A DNA stretch of 64,000 nucleotides, from the NCBI GenBank assembly GCA_034667225.1, contig JAXDKG010000040.1:310001-374000 (forward strand), read 5' to 3'. This stretch comes from DATMER01 sp034667225. Lineage in GTDB: Bacteria > Acidobacteriota > Thermoanaerobaculia > Multivoradales > UBA5704. A program made the translations under genes and the position numbers. Below are positions 35,070 through 42,879 of this stretch, one piece after another. Each line of letters opens with the position of its first letter. Positions within the stretch are counted from its first letter, which is position 1. The notes beneath the pieces are model-generated. The model worked only from the letters and a program-made list of their open reading frames with translations. It had not been told where the DNA came from and did not search any database.

Positions 35070-35486
35070 TCAGCCCGGGGTGCTTGCGTCCCTTGCCCAG
35101 TCTGCCAGGTGAAGCCCGGACACGCGAGAAAACTCCCGGAGATTGTGGGTCACGAGGGTCGCCTGCAAGCTGCGAACGTGTCCGGCAATCAGCAGGTCGT
35201 AGGCACCAATCGGGGTCCCTGCCGCTGCGAGCTCGGCCCGGACGGCACCGGCTTCGGACGCTGCGGACGCGGTCCAGTCCAAGACTTCGACGTTCTCCAA
35301 GAATGCCCGGACGACACGGCGCAGGTGGTCGCGGCGCTCGCTCCGCAAGATCCCGTATTCCAGCTCGAACAGCGTGACGGCGGAGACCTTCAGCTCGCGC
35401 AAGGCGAAGGTCTTCACCCGCTCGATCATCGCGGGCTCGGTGCGCTTCATGAGGTAGCTGCAGATATCGGTATCGAGGACGTACAT
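35070..35486 (-). CDS. vapC: VapC-type PIN-domain toxin
   Basis: 138 residues. The PIN-domain acidic residues are in LDTDICSY (Asp5, Asp7), FELEYGI (Glu41), and GAYDLLIAGH (Asp97); the fourth site is Asn115 in THNLREF. VapC toxins are metal-dependent ribonucleases that cut tRNA or rRNA and slow growth. The start overlaps the antitoxin stop by 1 nt (TGATG), the usual VapBC order. It ends 5 nt from the convergent glycosyltransferase stop. Confidence 0.9.
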   Translation of the reverse strand: MYVLDTDICSYLMKRTEPAMIERVKTFALRELKVSAVTLFELEYGILRSERRDHLRRVVRAFLENVEVLDWTASAASEAGAVRAELAAAGTPIGAYDLLIAGHVRSLQATLVTHNLREFSRVSGLHLADWARDASTPG

Positions 35487-35722
35487 CAGAGGGCGGGGCG
35501 GTCCTGGGGAGGCGGATCGTCACCCGGCTCGAACTCCGGCGGCAACACGAGCGACGGATCGGCAAAGAACCGGTCCCAACCACCGGAAGCCAGTGGCCGG
35601 AGGATCAAGGCATCCCCCTGCCGTTCAATCGTCACGGTCTCCGCATCCAGGCTCAGCTCTACCGGGATACGGACTGCCTGGTTTCGGCCGTTGCGAAAGA
35701 TTCTTGCGATCATCGGTGCCAT
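35486..35722 (-). CDS. vapB: VapB-type antitoxin
   Basis: 78 residues. The N-terminal AbrB-like DNA-binding unit is ARIFRNGRNQAVRIPVELSL. The acidic C-terminal tail (FEPGDDPPPQDRPAL) should neutralise VapC. ATG 35722 has GGGAGG ~6 nt upstream, which supports it over MIARIF at 35713. VapB normally represses its own promoter with VapC. First gene of a two-gene module that lies between an intact glycosyltransferase and a copy of its 3' end. Confidence 0.88.
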   Translation of the reverse strand: MAPMIARIFRNGRNQAVRIPVELSLDAETVTIERQGDALILRPLASGGWDRFFADPSLVLPPEFEPGDDPPPQDRPAL

Positions 35723-35836
35723 ATCGGCCTCCCTCTGGCCTATGTCGGCAGCATAGGTCAAAGGTCGACAACCGTCAAGCGAGCTCCCGAGGATACGGTC
35801 TTTTCCCCCTGGGAGCCCGGAGGCTCGCGGCCGGCG

Positions 35837-35875
35837 TTAGTTCGCCGGTTGGATGTCTCCCCGGAATCCGGTGAT
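35837..35875 (-). pseudogene. 3'-end fragment of an OB-fold protein gene
   Basis: On the minus strand this reads ITGFRGDIQPAN followed by TAA. The intact secreted OB-fold protein at 41573-42226 ends RFRGDIHPAN. The match at the nucleotide level covers about 36 nt. No longer homologous frame is seen upstream, so this is a short remnant of a paralogue. It sits in the otherwise gene-free stretch between vapB and the conflict cassette. Confidence 0.5.
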
Positions 35876-35982
35876 CCTGGTCGGCGGCATCGACGAGTCC
35901 GGGTACACCGGGTTTGACCTGTTCAACTACAACATCGTCTCTGAACCTTCGCCCCATGAGCCTTGACCTGGAAGTGTTTTTA

Positions 35983-36036
35983 CTGGGAGCGCCGGCCTAC
36001 CGTGAGCTGTACGTATCCGTGCTGGCCTCCTCCTGA
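35983..36036 (+). pseudogene. 3'-end remnant of the GT4 glycosyltransferase
   Basis: Reads LGAPAYRELYVSVLASS and stop. The intact gene at 33994-35064 ends CAAYRELYESVLVS. About 34 of 44 nt agree. It marks a decayed duplicate or a recombination boundary and, with the intact gene, brackets vapBC. Apart from this and the fragment at 35837-35875, the 35723-36114 region holds nothing I can identify. Confidence 0.55.
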
Positions 36037-36114
36037 CCATTCACCCTTTTCGATTTCTCTAGCACCTCGGTTCTGTGAGATAAGGAGGATAGAGTTTTTC
36101 AAAAGGAGCTGGCC

Positions 36115-37047
36115 ATGGCCCACGTGACCTTCGTTCATGGGATTGCGAACAAACCTCCGCAAGAGCAGTTGATCGATCTGTGGTGCCGCAGCCTGTCGAA
36201 CAGCGACGGCATCGACCTCGGCAGCGAGGGGGTGACCTGCTCGATGGTGTACTGGGCGGACGTGATGTACGAATCGCCGCTGGCCGAGGGGGACCAGGAG
36301 AGCGCCACCAACGAGGCCACCTCCGAGAACGTGTCGGGCGAGCCGGTCGACCTGGAGATGGACGAGATGGACGCCGAGGAGAAGATCTGGATGGCGGAGC
36401 TCGCAACCAAGCTGGCCATCCCGCTCGCCATCGAGGAGGCGGTCGAGGCGGCGCCAACGCCGGTCAAAGATACGCTCGAGCGCATCCCTCTCCCGTGGCC
36501 GATCAAGGCTCGCATCATGAAGAGGCTTCTGCGGGACGTCCACCACTACCTTTTCAACGTGAAATACAGCCCGCGCCCGGGAGACAGCTATCAGGTGCAG
36601 GACGTGATCCGCGGCCGCATGATCGAGGCGCTGAAGGCGGGCGCGGCCAAACCCGGCCCGCACATCGTCGTCAGCCACAGCATGGGGACCGTGATCGCCT
36701 ACGACTGCCTGAAGCGCGTGGCCGACGCCCCGATGGTGGACGGACTGATCACGATCGGCAGCCCGCTCGGCATCGACGAGATCCAGGACAAGCTGAAGCC
36801 CGAGTGGAGCCGCGACAACGGATTCCCGCACGAAAAGGTGCGCGGTCCCTGGATCAACATCTACGACACTCTCGATCCTGTGGCCGGCTTCGATCCGAAG
36901 TTCTCGAACGACTACCGCAAGGGCGGCGAGAAGGTGGTCGAGGACATCAACGAGCAGAACCACGGGACGTGGCGTCACGACATCAGCAAGTACATGAGCG
37001 GCGCGCAAATGCGGGGCAAGCTGCGCGGGTTGCTGGGTCTGGAGTGA
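36115..37047 (+). CDS. Alpha/beta hydrolase (lipase-like) of a probable conflict cassette
   Basis: 310 residues. It starts with the oxyanion-side motif VTFVHGIANKPP. The nucleophile elbow SHSMGTVIAYD lies at ~187-197 and gives the catalytic Ser. ITIGSPLGIDE and the later NHGTWRHDIS supply candidate Asp and His. An acidic, low-complexity insert (~60-95) separates the first strand from the core. It may act on membrane lipids or an ester. No signal peptide is seen. It is 5 nt upstream of the TPR-protease gene, so the two are one operon. The ribosome site is AAAAGGAG. Confidence 0.78.
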   Translation: MAHVTFVHGIANKPPQEQLIDLWCRSLSNSDGIDLGSEGVTCSMVYWADVMYESPLAEGDQESATNEATSENVSGEPVDLEMDEMDAEEKIWMAELATKLAIPLAIEEAVEAAPTPVKDTLERIPLPWPIKARIMKRLLRDVHHYLFNVKYSPRPGDSYQVQDVIRGRMIEALKAGAAKPGPHIVVSHSMGTVIAYDCLKRVADAPMVDGLITIGSPLGIDEIQDKLKPEWSRDNGFPHEKVRGPWINIYDTLDPVAGFDPKFSNDYRKGGEKVVEDINEQNHGTWRHDISKYMSGAQMRGKLRGLLGLE

Positions 37048-37052
37048 CGGCG

Positions 37053-38711
37053 ATGGCCACGACTTGGCACGAGGCCGGGTTCCTCGAAGCGCTGAATGCC
37101 GCGGTCGAGCGCTTCGACCTCGACGGCACGGCGAAGCTGTGCAATGAATTGATCTCGGCGCTCGATCGGGGAGCCGTGCCCAGCAGGGAGGGGACGAAAA
37201 AGATCCTCGATACCCTGCGCCGGAAGTGCTACTTCGATCTGATGGAGCATGTGGCCGAAGCCCTGCGCTTCGCCGGTATCGACGACAACCACGTCCGCCG
37301 CCAGCACGCCCAGTCACTGATCGATCAAGGGAAAGTCACGCATGCGGTCGACGTGCTGGAAGCCCTGATCGCGCGCTCGGCCAAAGACCCCAAAGAGAAT
37401 GCCGAGGCGCGGGGCCTTCTCGGGCGCGTGTACAAGCAGCTCTACGTCAACGCGGTCAATGCGGACGAGAACGCGAAAAGCCTGCGGACGAGCCAGCTCC
37501 ATCTCCAGCGGGCGGTGAATGCCTATTCCGGTGTCTATCAGAGCGATCCTGCAAAGCATCTCTGGCATGGGATCAATGCCGTGGCGCTGATCTTCCGGGC
37601 GCGCAGGGACGGCGTGAAGCTCGTTCCGAAGCAGGGCGCCAAGGCGATGGCGAAGGAGATCCTTGCCTTCGTCAAAGCCCGCAAGAAGAAAAAGAAGATC
37701 GAACCTTGGGACATGGCGACGGCGGCGGAGGCGTGCGTGGCGCTCGACGATCCGACGAAGGCCCTGGAGTGGATCGGCGAGTATGTCCAGCAGGAGAAAG
37801 CCGACGCCTTCGAGCTGTCGAGCACCGAGCGCCAGCTCAGGGAGGTGTGGGGGCTGACGATCGACAAGCCGCCCGGTTCGTTGCTGCTGCCCCTGCTTCA
37901 GTCGCAGATCCTCCGGCGCAAAGACGGCCAGGTCCAGCTTCCCCAGGGTACGTTGGACGCGACGATTCGAAAGACCAAGAAGTGCGTCGCCGACAGTACT
38001 CTGCAAAAGATCCTCGGCAACGAGGGAGTTGTGACGTTCCAGTGGTATCTCCAGGGGCTGGAGCGCTGCCGGGCCGTGGCACAGGTGCGGACCACGACGG
38101 GCGAAGGGTTCGGAACCGGATTCCTGATCCGCGGCGGCGACCTCGTTCCGGCGCTCGGCGACGAGCTCCTGCTGCTGACCAACGCGCATGTGGTCAGCGA
38201 CGATCCCGCCGTGCGGGCCGCCGAGGGCTCGCTGTCTCCGGAAGACGCGGTGATCATTTTCGAAGGGCTGCCGGCGGCGGCCGGAAAAGAGTTCCGCGTG
38301 GCGAAGCTCCTGTGGACCTCGGCGCCCGGAGAGCTGGATGCGACACTGCTGCGGCTCGACCCGCCGATCGCGGATCTCGTCCCCTATCCGATCTCCAGCA
38401 ACCTGCCGGTGCTCGACGGCAAGCAGAAGACCTATGTCATCGGCCATCCGGGAGGGCGGTCGCTCTCGCTGTCGCTGCAGGACAACCTGCTGCTCGATTA
38501 CGACGACCGGCTGATCCATTATCGGACCCCGACCGAGGGGGGCAGCTCGGGAAGCCCGGTCTTCAATCAGCAATGGAAGCTGATCGGTCTGCACCACGCG
38601 GGCAGCCTCCAGAGGGCGTGCCTGAACGGCAAGCCCGGCACCTATCCGGCCAACGAAGGGATCTACATCCAGAAGATCATCAAGGAGCTGACGGCGGCGG
38701 GGATCGCCTGA
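37053..38711 (+). CDS. TRAFs-binding/TPR (DUF4071-like) domain fused to trypsin-like serine protease
   Basis: 552 residues. Residues ~1-270 form a helical TPR-type module with GLLGRVYKQLYV and LWHGINAVALIFRARRDG, matching the MAP3K TRAFs-binding (DUF4071) pattern. Residues ~340-540 are a trypsin-like protease with all three catalytic residues: His379 (LLTNAHVVSD), Asp429 (GELDATLL) and Ser499 (EGGSSGSPVF). The homologous TPR module occurs in the convergent gene 38715-40055. No signal peptide is present, so the protease works in the cytoplasm. This fits a regulated effector that cleaves a partner on a signal. The two stops are 3 nt apart. Confidence 0.85.
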   Translation: MATTWHEAGFLEALNAAVERFDLDGTAKLCNELISALDRGAVPSREGTKKILDTLRRKCYFDLMEHVAEALRFAGIDDNHVRRQHAQSLIDQGKVTHAVDVLEALIARSAKDPKENAEARGLLGRVYKQLYVNAVNADENAKSLRTSQLHLQRAVNAYSGVYQSDPAKHLWHGINAVALIFRARRDGVKLVPKQGAKAMAKEILAFVKARKKKKKIEPWDMATAAEACVALDDPTKALEWIGEYVQQEKADAFELSSTERQLREVWGLTIDKPPGSLLLPLLQSQILRRKDGQVQLPQGTLDATIRKTKKCVADSTLQKILGNEGVVTFQWYLQGLERCRAVAQVRTTTGEGFGTGFLIRGGDLVPALGDELLLLTNAHVVSDDPAVRAAEGSLSPEDAVIIFEGLPAAAGKEFRVAKLLWTSAPGELDATLLRLDPPIADLVPYPISSNLPVLDGKQKTYVIGHPGGRSLSLSLQDNLLLDYDDRLIHYRTPTEGGSSGSPVFNQQWKLIGLHHAGSLQRACLNGKPGTYPANEGIYIQKIIKELTAAGIA

Positions 38712-38714
38712 GGG

Positions 38715-40055
38715 TCATTTCCACGCGGACGACAGCTCTTTCTCTACTTCCTGCTCGAAGGAGACCGGCTCTCCGCGGCGCTCCCGCGCCTCCCGGATGA
38801 GGCGAATATTGCGCAAGGTGGTCTCGGGCTCCCAGACCTCTCGCACGTTCGCCAGGGCGTCGCCCAGAGCCTGCGCGCCTTTCTCTTCGTCCTTGCCCAG
38901 GACCGCCAGCTCCAGACGGGTCGCGTAGTCCCAGTAGTCGGGCTTGCCGGCGGCGATCTTTCGTTCGACAGCGTAGGAGACCACGGGGAGGATCTCCAGG
39001 CGGCGCGGGTCCGGCGGCTCTTTCAGCTCCATGAGGGTGACGGCGTTGATCCCCGGATAGGCGTCGCGCCAGTCGGCTTCGAAACCTTTCAGATACGCGC
39101 CGATCGCCTTGTCGAGGAGACCGCGGGCCTGCAGGGACTTGCCGTCCTTCGTGGCGGCTTCCCAGCGGTCCTTGTAGACGCGGCCGAGAATGCCGTAGGT
39201 TTCGCTGCTCGGGCCGCGTTTCTCGATCAGGTCCAGGAGGACCTTTTCCGCTTCGTCCCCCTTTCCTGCCCGGTTGAGAGCGAGGCCGAGCTGCTCCCGG
39301 ACCATGACCGTGCCGACGAGCTCTCGCGGCATCCGCTCCACCAGACCGACCATGTCGTCCCAGGCCTTGACCGACCGGTAAGAAAGAAAGAGATCGATCA
39401 GGACGCCCGACTCGGCGCTCTTCAGGTCCCCGAGATCTTTCTCGGCGGCGCGCAGGGCGTCGGCCCCCTCCTTGCGCGCGGCGGCGAGCTTCTTCTTCTG
39501 CTCCAAGGAGTACTGGACACGATCGCGGAAGACGTCGGTCTTGGTATGGTCGATATCAGGATAATTCTCGACGAGCTCGTAGACGGGGCTGTCCTTGGGG
39601 GGCTCCTCGCTCGCCGCCTCGCGCGCCTTGGCGAGGCGTTTGGCCAGCGCCTCTTTTGTGGCATCGAGGTCAGCGGGCGTCCCCTCCGGCGTCAGCGGGT
39701 AGGGCATGGCGCGCAGGGGAGCAACGTCGAAGGGGAGCTGGCTGCCGCCCTTGGAGTAGATCAGCACGGTGCTCCAGGGGCGCACGGAGTGACGGACGCC
39801 CAACTCATAGAAGACATTGGCGTTCGCCGTGGTCAGGTCGGCTACGGCGAACTTGCAGAAGATGAGCCGCTCGAACATCGGCTTGTGGATGATTCCGCCT
39901 GTCATCTCCTCGTCGGCGCGGATCGGGTCGAGGCCTGCGTCGCGGATCGCCGGTGCGATCAGGTCGCGGTAGACCGCGTCGAAGTCGACCAGAATCCCGG
40001 ACACGTCGGGTTTCTTGCCGAAAGGCATGAGGACGAAACAGAGGTCGTTGGGCAT
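38715..40055 (-). CDS. TIR/nucleoside-deoxyribosyltransferase-like domain fused to TRAFs-binding/TPR (DUF4071)
   Basis: 446 residues. The N-terminal ~140 residues form a Rossmannoid domain: CFVLMPFGKKPD, then IRADEEMTGGIIHKPMFERL, VADLTTANANVFYELGVRHS with the likely catalytic Glu84, and VLIYSKGG. Such domains relate to TIR and nucleoside 2-deoxyribosyltransferase enzymes that split NAD or nucleosides. Residues ~190-446 are a TPR module with YGILGRVYKDRWEA and YPGINAVTLMELKEPP, matching the module in the adjacent protease. The ATG at 40055 has AAGGGAG upstream; longer frames are chance. Convergent with the protease gene. Confidence 0.85.
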   Translation of the reverse strand: MPNDLCFVLMPFGKKPDVSGILVDFDAVYRDLIAPAIRDAGLDPIRADEEMTGGIIHKPMFERLIFCKFAVADLTTANANVFYELGVRHSVRPWSTVLIYSKGGSQLPFDVAPLRAMPYPLTPEGTPADLDATKEALAKRLAKAREAASEEPPKDSPVYELVENYPDIDHTKTDVFRDRVQYSLEQKKKLAAARKEGADALRAAEKDLGDLKSAESGVLIDLFLSYRSVKAWDDMVGLVERMPRELVGTVMVREQLGLALNRAGKGDEAEKVLLDLIEKRGPSSETYGILGRVYKDRWEAATKDGKSLQARGLLDKAIGAYLKGFEADWRDAYPGINAVTLMELKEPPDPRRLEILPVVSYAVERKIAAGKPDYWDYATRLELAVLGKDEEKGAQALGDALANVREVWEPETTLRNIRLIREARERRGEPVSFEQEVEKELSSAWK

Positions 40056-40178
40056 GGCGCGGCTCCCTTCCGATACCCGGGATCTTAATGGAGAGCCGCG
40101 ATCCAGGCCACAACTCGCTCGGGTTCTACCGGCCCGTCCGTCCGTGCAAGCGGCGGGCGGGTCGGGTAGACTTCCCTC

Positions 40179-41576
40179 GTGCCCCAAAAGACCGCAGGCC
40201 TCACGACCACCCAGTGGCTCATCTGCGTCATCGCCGCGATGGGCTTCGCCTTCGACATCTACGAGCTGCTCATGCTGCCGCTCATCGTCCGCCCGGCTCT
40301 CCAGGAGCTGGTGGGCGCCACACCGGGCTCGCCCGAGTTCCAGATGTGGGTGGGCCGGCTGTTCTATATCCCGGCCTTTGCCGGCGGCATCTTCGGCCTG
40401 CTGGGCGGCTACCTCACCGACATCCTGGGCCGGCGGCGGGTGCTCATGTTCAGCATCCTGCTGTACGCCGGAGCGGCGTTCGCGGCCGGTTTCTCGACCT
40501 CGATCGAGATGCTGCTGGTCTGCCGCTGCCTGGTGTTCATCGGCGTCTGCGTCGAGTTCGTGGCCGCCGTCGCCTGGCTCGCCGAGCTGTTTCCCGAGCC
40601 CAAGCGGCGCGAAAAGGTGCTCGGCTACACCCAGGCGTTTTCGTCGCTCGGCGGCCTGATGGTCGCGGTGGTCAGCGGCCTGTTGGCCAGGTACGCGGCC
40701 AGCCTGCCCGCCCTCGCCGGCGACGGCATCGCCGATCCCCACGCCGCCTGGCGCTATACGCTGATGTCGGGCATCATCCCGGCCATTCCACTGATCCTGA
40801 TCCGGCCGTTCCTGCCGGAGTCGCCGGCCTGGCAGAAGAAGCGCCAGGAGGGCACGCTCCAGCGGCCGAGCCTCGCCGCGCTGTTCGCCCCCGAGCTGCG
40901 CCGCACCACCCTGGTGACCACGCTGATGTTCGCCATGTCCTACGGCGCCGCCTTCGGTGCCATCCAGCAGATCCCGCAAATGGTGCCGGGGCTCCACGAG
41001 GTGCGGGCGATGACCGCCGATCTGCCGGCCCCCGAGGCCCGGCGCACCGAGCAGGCGGTCGCCTCGAACGTCGTCAAGGTGCAGGAGATCGGCGGGCTGG
41101 TGGGCCGCGTGGCTCTCGCCATGCTGGCGGTCGCGATCGTCAGCCGGCGCCGGCTGATCCGCCTGTTCCAGATCCCGGGGCTGATCGTAATGCCCTTGAC
41201 CTTCGCCTGGGCCGCCACCACCAGTCTCGATCTGCTCTACCCGATGGTCTTCGTCGCCGGCTTCCTGACCGTCGCGCAGTTCAGCTTCTGGGGCAACTAC
41301 CTGCCGCGGGTCTACCCCTTGCACCTGCGCGGCACCGGCGAGAGCTTCGCCGCCAACATCGGTGGTCGCCTGATCGGCACCTCGTTCGCTTGGCTGACTG
41401 CGACCCTCGCCGTCACCTCCGACCGTGCGGCCGCTCCCACCAAGATGGCGATGACCGCCGCGGCGATCGGTTTTGCCGTCTACCTGGTCGGGTTTATCGC
41501 CTCGTTCTGGCTGCCCGAGCCGCCGGTGGAGACGGCGCCAGAAGAGGCCGCCGCCGCCCAAGCCCCGCGGCGCTAG
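40179..41576 (+). CDS. MFS transporter
   Basis: 465-residue permease with about 12 hydrophobic helices. Sugar/acid-porter-like motifs include GGYLTDILGRRRVLMF in loop 2-3 and AELFPEPKRREKVLGY after helix 5. A polar loop at ~270-300 interrupts the second half. Substrate cannot be assigned. GTG start at 40179. Its TAG stop overlaps the convergent OB-fold gene's TAG inside the palindrome CTAG (41573-41576). Confidence 0.85.
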   Translation: MPQKTAGLTTTQWLICVIAAMGFAFDIYELLMLPLIVRPALQELVGATPGSPEFQMWVGRLFYIPAFAGGIFGLLGGYLTDILGRRRVLMFSILLYAGAAFAAGFSTSIEMLLVCRCLVFIGVCVEFVAAVAWLAELFPEPKRREKVLGYTQAFSSLGGLMVAVVSGLLARYAASLPALAGDGIADPHAAWRYTLMSGIIPAIPLILIRPFLPESPAWQKKRQEGTLQRPSLAALFAPELRRTTLVTTLMFAMSYGAAFGAIQQIPQMVPGLHEVRAMTADLPAPEARRTEQAVASNVVKVQEIGGLVGRVALAMLAVAIVSRRRLIRLFQIPGLIVMPLTFAWAATTSLDLLYPMVFVAGFLTVAQFSFWGNYLPRVYPLHLRGTGESFAANIGGRLIGTSFAWLTATLAVTSDRAAAPTKMAMTAAAIGFAVYLVGFIASFWLPEPPVETAPEEAAAAQAPRR

Positions 41577-42226
41577 TTCGCCGGGTGAATATCCCCCCGG
41601 AAGCGCGGCAGCACCTCGTACTGGCTGAGGAATTGGCCGCCGAAGCCGACCACCCGGATGCTGTTTCCCACGGTCACCCACGGGATGTTGAACGGGTTCA
41701 CGCCGGTGCTCGCCGGGATAAAGATCTGGGTCTCGCCCGAGCCATCGTCGATGAACACGCTGAAGCCGTAGGGCAGGTCGTTGGTCGGCCCGCGGGTGAT
41801 GATGCCTTCCACCTCGATGAGCAGGCCCTCGGTGGCCTCGCTGACATCGCCCGTGGCCACCGTAGCCGGGGCGATGTTGCTGGCGCCGGGGATCTTGACC
41901 ACGTCCGCCTCGCTCGCCGGCCGCAGCACGAGGAGCCCGAAGCCGTCGTCGGCGAGGGTCCCGGTCACGCGCACATGGTGATGGAAGTTGAGGCCGGAGT
42001 CGTCCGCAGTGCTAACGTAGATGCCCGCCGTCTCATCCTGGATGGCGAAGCCCTGGTCGAACGTGGACGAATTGTAGATCCCGGACGGCACGGTCACCGA
42101 GCCCTCGACGGTCACCACCGTCCCCAGGGGCAGGCTGCGGGCGTCGGCGATCGAGATCGTCTGGGCGCCGGCTGCGATCTGCCCGGCAAGGAGCAGGGGG
42201 GCGAAGAGGGAGATGCGATGCTTCAT
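41573..42226 (-). CDS. Secreted OB-fold (nucleic-acid-binding-like) protein
   Basis: 217 residues with a signal peptide (LFAPLLLAGQIAAGAQT). Two OB-fold-like repeats follow. The first has LGTVVTVEGSVTVPSGIYN, AIQDETAGIYVST and HHHVRVTGTLADDG; the second has GLLIEVEGIITRG, FIDDGSGETQIFIP and VGNSIRVVGFGG. Such OB-fold modules occur in extracellular nucleases and adhesins, but no catalytic motif is seen here. The C-terminus, LPRFRGDIHPAN, recurs as a fragment at 35837-35875. ATG 42226 has an excellent AAAGGAGG site. Confidence 0.78.
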   Translation of the reverse strand: MKHRISLFAPLLLAGQIAAGAQTISIADARSLPLGTVVTVEGSVTVPSGIYNSSTFDQGFAIQDETAGIYVSTADDSGLNFHHHVRVTGTLADDGFGLLVLRPASEADVVKIPGASNIAPATVATGDVSEATEGLLIEVEGIITRGPTNDLPYGFSVFIDDGSGETQIFIPASTGVNPFNIPWVTVGNSIRVVGFGGQFLSQYEVLPRFRGDIHPAN

Positions 42227-42336
42227 GGATTCCTCCTTTGAGTTGTAAAGCTGTTGCGCACGCAATCCGAGCACCCAGGTTAGTCGCTGCCGCCCGCCGC
42301 GTCTATCGTCTCTAGGGTTGATTTTTGCGCGGCCCC

Positions 42337-42352
42337 TCCTCTCTAGAGAGGA
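42337..42352. promoter_or_regulatory. Perfect 16-bp palindrome upstream of a secreted-protein gene
   Basis: TCCTCTCTAGAGAGGA is self-complementary and is flanked by partly complementary GC-rich arms (GCGCGGCCCC and GCGCGCGGGG). It lies 49 nt before the ATG at 42402 in a divergent intergenic region of 175 nt. It could be an operator or, in RNA, a leader hairpin. Confidence 0.4.
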
Positions 42353-42401
42353 TGCGCGCGGGGCTCCGGGCCGCTACTCTCTTCTAAAGGAGAACCATGT
42401 G

Positions 42402-42866
42402 ATGAAAGCCAAGCTCGTTCATGCCCTGCTCTTCGCCGTCCTGTTCGTGGGCTCGTCCGCCTCGCTGTTTGCCAACGGCGGTCCGGTGAGCTGCACCGGA
42501 ACCTACCTGATCGATGAAGACGGCGGCGCGACCGCCCTCTGGACGCTGGAGGCCGATGGGAGCTTCTTCGCCACGAGCTCCCTCCAGGGGCTCATCCGCT
42601 TTTCCGACCAGCAGGGGAACTGGGAGAAGGACGGCCACGACGGCATCAAGGGCGTGGTGCTCGCCCTCGTGTTCAACGACGACGGCACTCTTCACGATGT
42701 CAGCCGTGTCGACATCTCCCTGCACGCGGTGGGTCATGGATGCGACAACGTCGCCGGCTCGCTCGTGGTGCGCTCGTTCGAGGACGGAGAGGATCCGCTC
42801 GACCCCACGACCGACGACGAAGAGCCCATCGCCGTCGATACCGTCACCGGACGCCGTGTGAAGTGA
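42402..42866 (+). CDS. Secreted hypothetical protein
   Basis: 154 residues. Signal peptide LVHALLFAVLFVGSSASLFA. The mature part is beta-rich: SCTGTYLIDEDGGATALWTL, GLIRFSDQQGNWEKDG and VVLALVFNDDGTLHD, with two Cys (CTG and GCD) that could form a disulfide. An acidic tail ends TGRRVK. The pattern suggests a small lipocalin-like or cell-surface protein, but no family is recognised. The ribosome site is AAAGGAG, 9 nt before the ATG. The Kelch gene follows after 13 nt. Confidence 0.65.
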   Translation: MKAKLVHALLFAVLFVGSSASLFANGGPVSCTGTYLIDEDGGATALWTLEADGSFFATSSLQGLIRFSDQQGNWEKDGHDGIKGVVLALVFNDDGTLHDVSRVDISLHAVGHGCDNVAGSLVVRSFEDGEDPLDPTTDDEEPIAVDTVTGRRVK

Positions 42867-42879
42867 GGAGATAGCCCGG

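Noticed and set aside
40056..41681. Extension of the TIR-like protein frame to nearly 1000 residues
   Set aside because: The extra part is the antisense of the MFS transporter. The ATG at 40055 has a ribosome site and begins the conserved domain.
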